A stretch of 7,229 nt of DNA from Acidobacteria bacterium CG_4_9_14_3_um_filter_49_7 (GTDB lineage Bacteria > Acidobacteriota > Holophagae > Thermotomaculales > Thermotomaculaceae): contig PFTO01000184.1 in the NCBI GenBank assembly GCA_002789615.1, positions 2,838 to 10,066 of the forward strand, in the 5' to 3' direction. Under the pieces are notes generated by a model, which ran no database searches, had not been told where the DNA came from, and saw only the letters and a list, made by a program, of their open reading frames with translations. Within the stretch, counting starts at the first letter, position 1. Each line of letters opens with the position of its first letter. The position numbers and the translations under genes are program-made. Below are positions 6,705-7,229 of the stretch, one piece after another.

Positions 6705-7229
6705 CTATTTTTCAGGTTTTGTCATCGAAAGCGGATCTAACAGTTTTCCAACCTGTTTTTCCGGAATGATTGCCTGCTCCAGAACAACCTGCCGCACTGT
6801 TTTCCCACTTTTCCATGCATCTTGCGCAATTTTTGCTGCACTGTCATAACCGATTTCGGGAACCAGAGCCGTGCACATGGCCAGACTTTGTTCCACAAAA
6901 CTACGGCAACGCTCTTCGTCCGCGGTAATATTCCGCACACAATTTTCTGTGAATACAGCGCATACATTGGCCAGCAATTGCACAGATTGCAGGGTGTTGT
7001 GGAGCATCATCGGCATCATAACATTGAGCTCAAAGTTTCCAGACATTCCACCGATGGTCACAGCCGCATCGTTGCCGATAACCTGAGCCGCCACCTGGAC
7101 CAGTGACTCGGCGAGAACCGGATTGACCTTTCCCGGCATAATTGATGAACCCGGCTACAGTTCAGGAATCGAAATCTCCCCGATTCCACACCTCGGACCG
7201 CTTCCCAGCCACCGCACATCGTTGCCAAT
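6705..7229 (-). pseudogene. fumC: Class II fumarase, C-terminal part, with in-frame TAG (5' partial)
   Basis: Class II fumarase interconverts fumarate and malate in the TCA cycle as a homotetramer. Reading leftward from the window edge, the frame gives NDVRWLGSGPRCGIGEISIP, then EL, a TAG stop (7157-7155), then PGSSIMPGKVNPV and a complete C-terminal domain ending at a TAG at 6707-6705. GSSIMPGKVNP is the superfamily signature with the mobile catalytic loop, and the following GGMSGNFELNV fits fumarase better than aspartase. The stop falls where relatives usually have Gln in (L/I)PxxQPGSS, so CAG to TAG is a single-base change. There is no frameshift and the flanks are well conserved on both sides, which points to a recent nonsense mutation or a sequence error. 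Restart at the Met of IMPGK would leave out the catalytic serines and all upstream domains. The 5' end of the gene lies outside the window. The gene is convergent with groEL, with 75 bases between the two stop codons. Confidence 0.85.

Noticed and set aside
6637..6849. 70-codon + strand frame after groEL
   Set aside because: It runs through the groESL terminator and then antisense to fumC, with no ribosome site.
6705..7139. A separate 144-residue gene starting at the Met of MPGKVNP
   Set aside because: That Met lies inside the fumarase signature, and the sequence beyond it up to the window edge is also fumarase. It is the remainder of a gene interrupted by TAG, not an independent gene.

Overview
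The window reads as ordinary chromosomal DNA from a Gram-negative-type bacterium: two of its products carry Sec signal peptides, and there is a class II fumarase, a single groESL operon with a CIRCE-like operator, and a hybrid histidine kinase of the HDFNN type. I cannot place the phylum from the sequence alone. Coding density is high on the + strand, composition is intermediate in GC, and there is one clearly AT-rich intergenic stretch (about 4475-4660). I see no transposases, integrases, tRNAs, rRNAs, CRISPR arrays or phage genes, and no gene-free gap longer than 275 bases.

Layout. (1) 3-2078, +: the 3' part of a multi-PAS hybrid histidine kinase with a C-terminal receiver domain; its true start lies outside the window. 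(2) 2118-3062, +: an exported protein resembling the DUF6263 family. Its stop codon overlaps the start of (3) 3059-3676, +: pcm, protein-L-isoaspartate O-methyltransferase, in an ATGA arrangement that suggests translational coupling. A perfect hairpin without a U-tract follows. (4) 3871-4431, +: an exported chalcone-isomerase-like protein with its own likely extended -10 promoter, followed by a G7/C7 hairpin nested inside a second inverted repeat. (5) 4432-4706: AT-rich spacer with phased TTATCA repeats, a near-consensus sigma-70 promoter and a variant CIRCE operator. (6) 4707-4985 groES and 5007-6629 groEL, ended by a strong intrinsic terminator. (7) 6705-7229, -: the C-terminal part of class II fumarase (fumC), convergent with groEL and interrupted by an in-frame TAG just before the catalytic signature.

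Taken together, the window holds a signalling protein, a protein-repair enzyme (Pcm), two exported proteins of unclear role, the main chaperonin, and a TCA-cycle enzyme. Pcm and GroESL both deal with damaged or misfolded protein, but nothing in the sequence shows joint regulation: only groESL carries a heat-shock operator. The items most worth a second look are the amber codon in fumC, the symmetric base change in the CIRCE element, and the nested repeat and phased TTATCA array between the chalcone-isomerase-like gene and groES. I found no clear evidence of a wholly new system.
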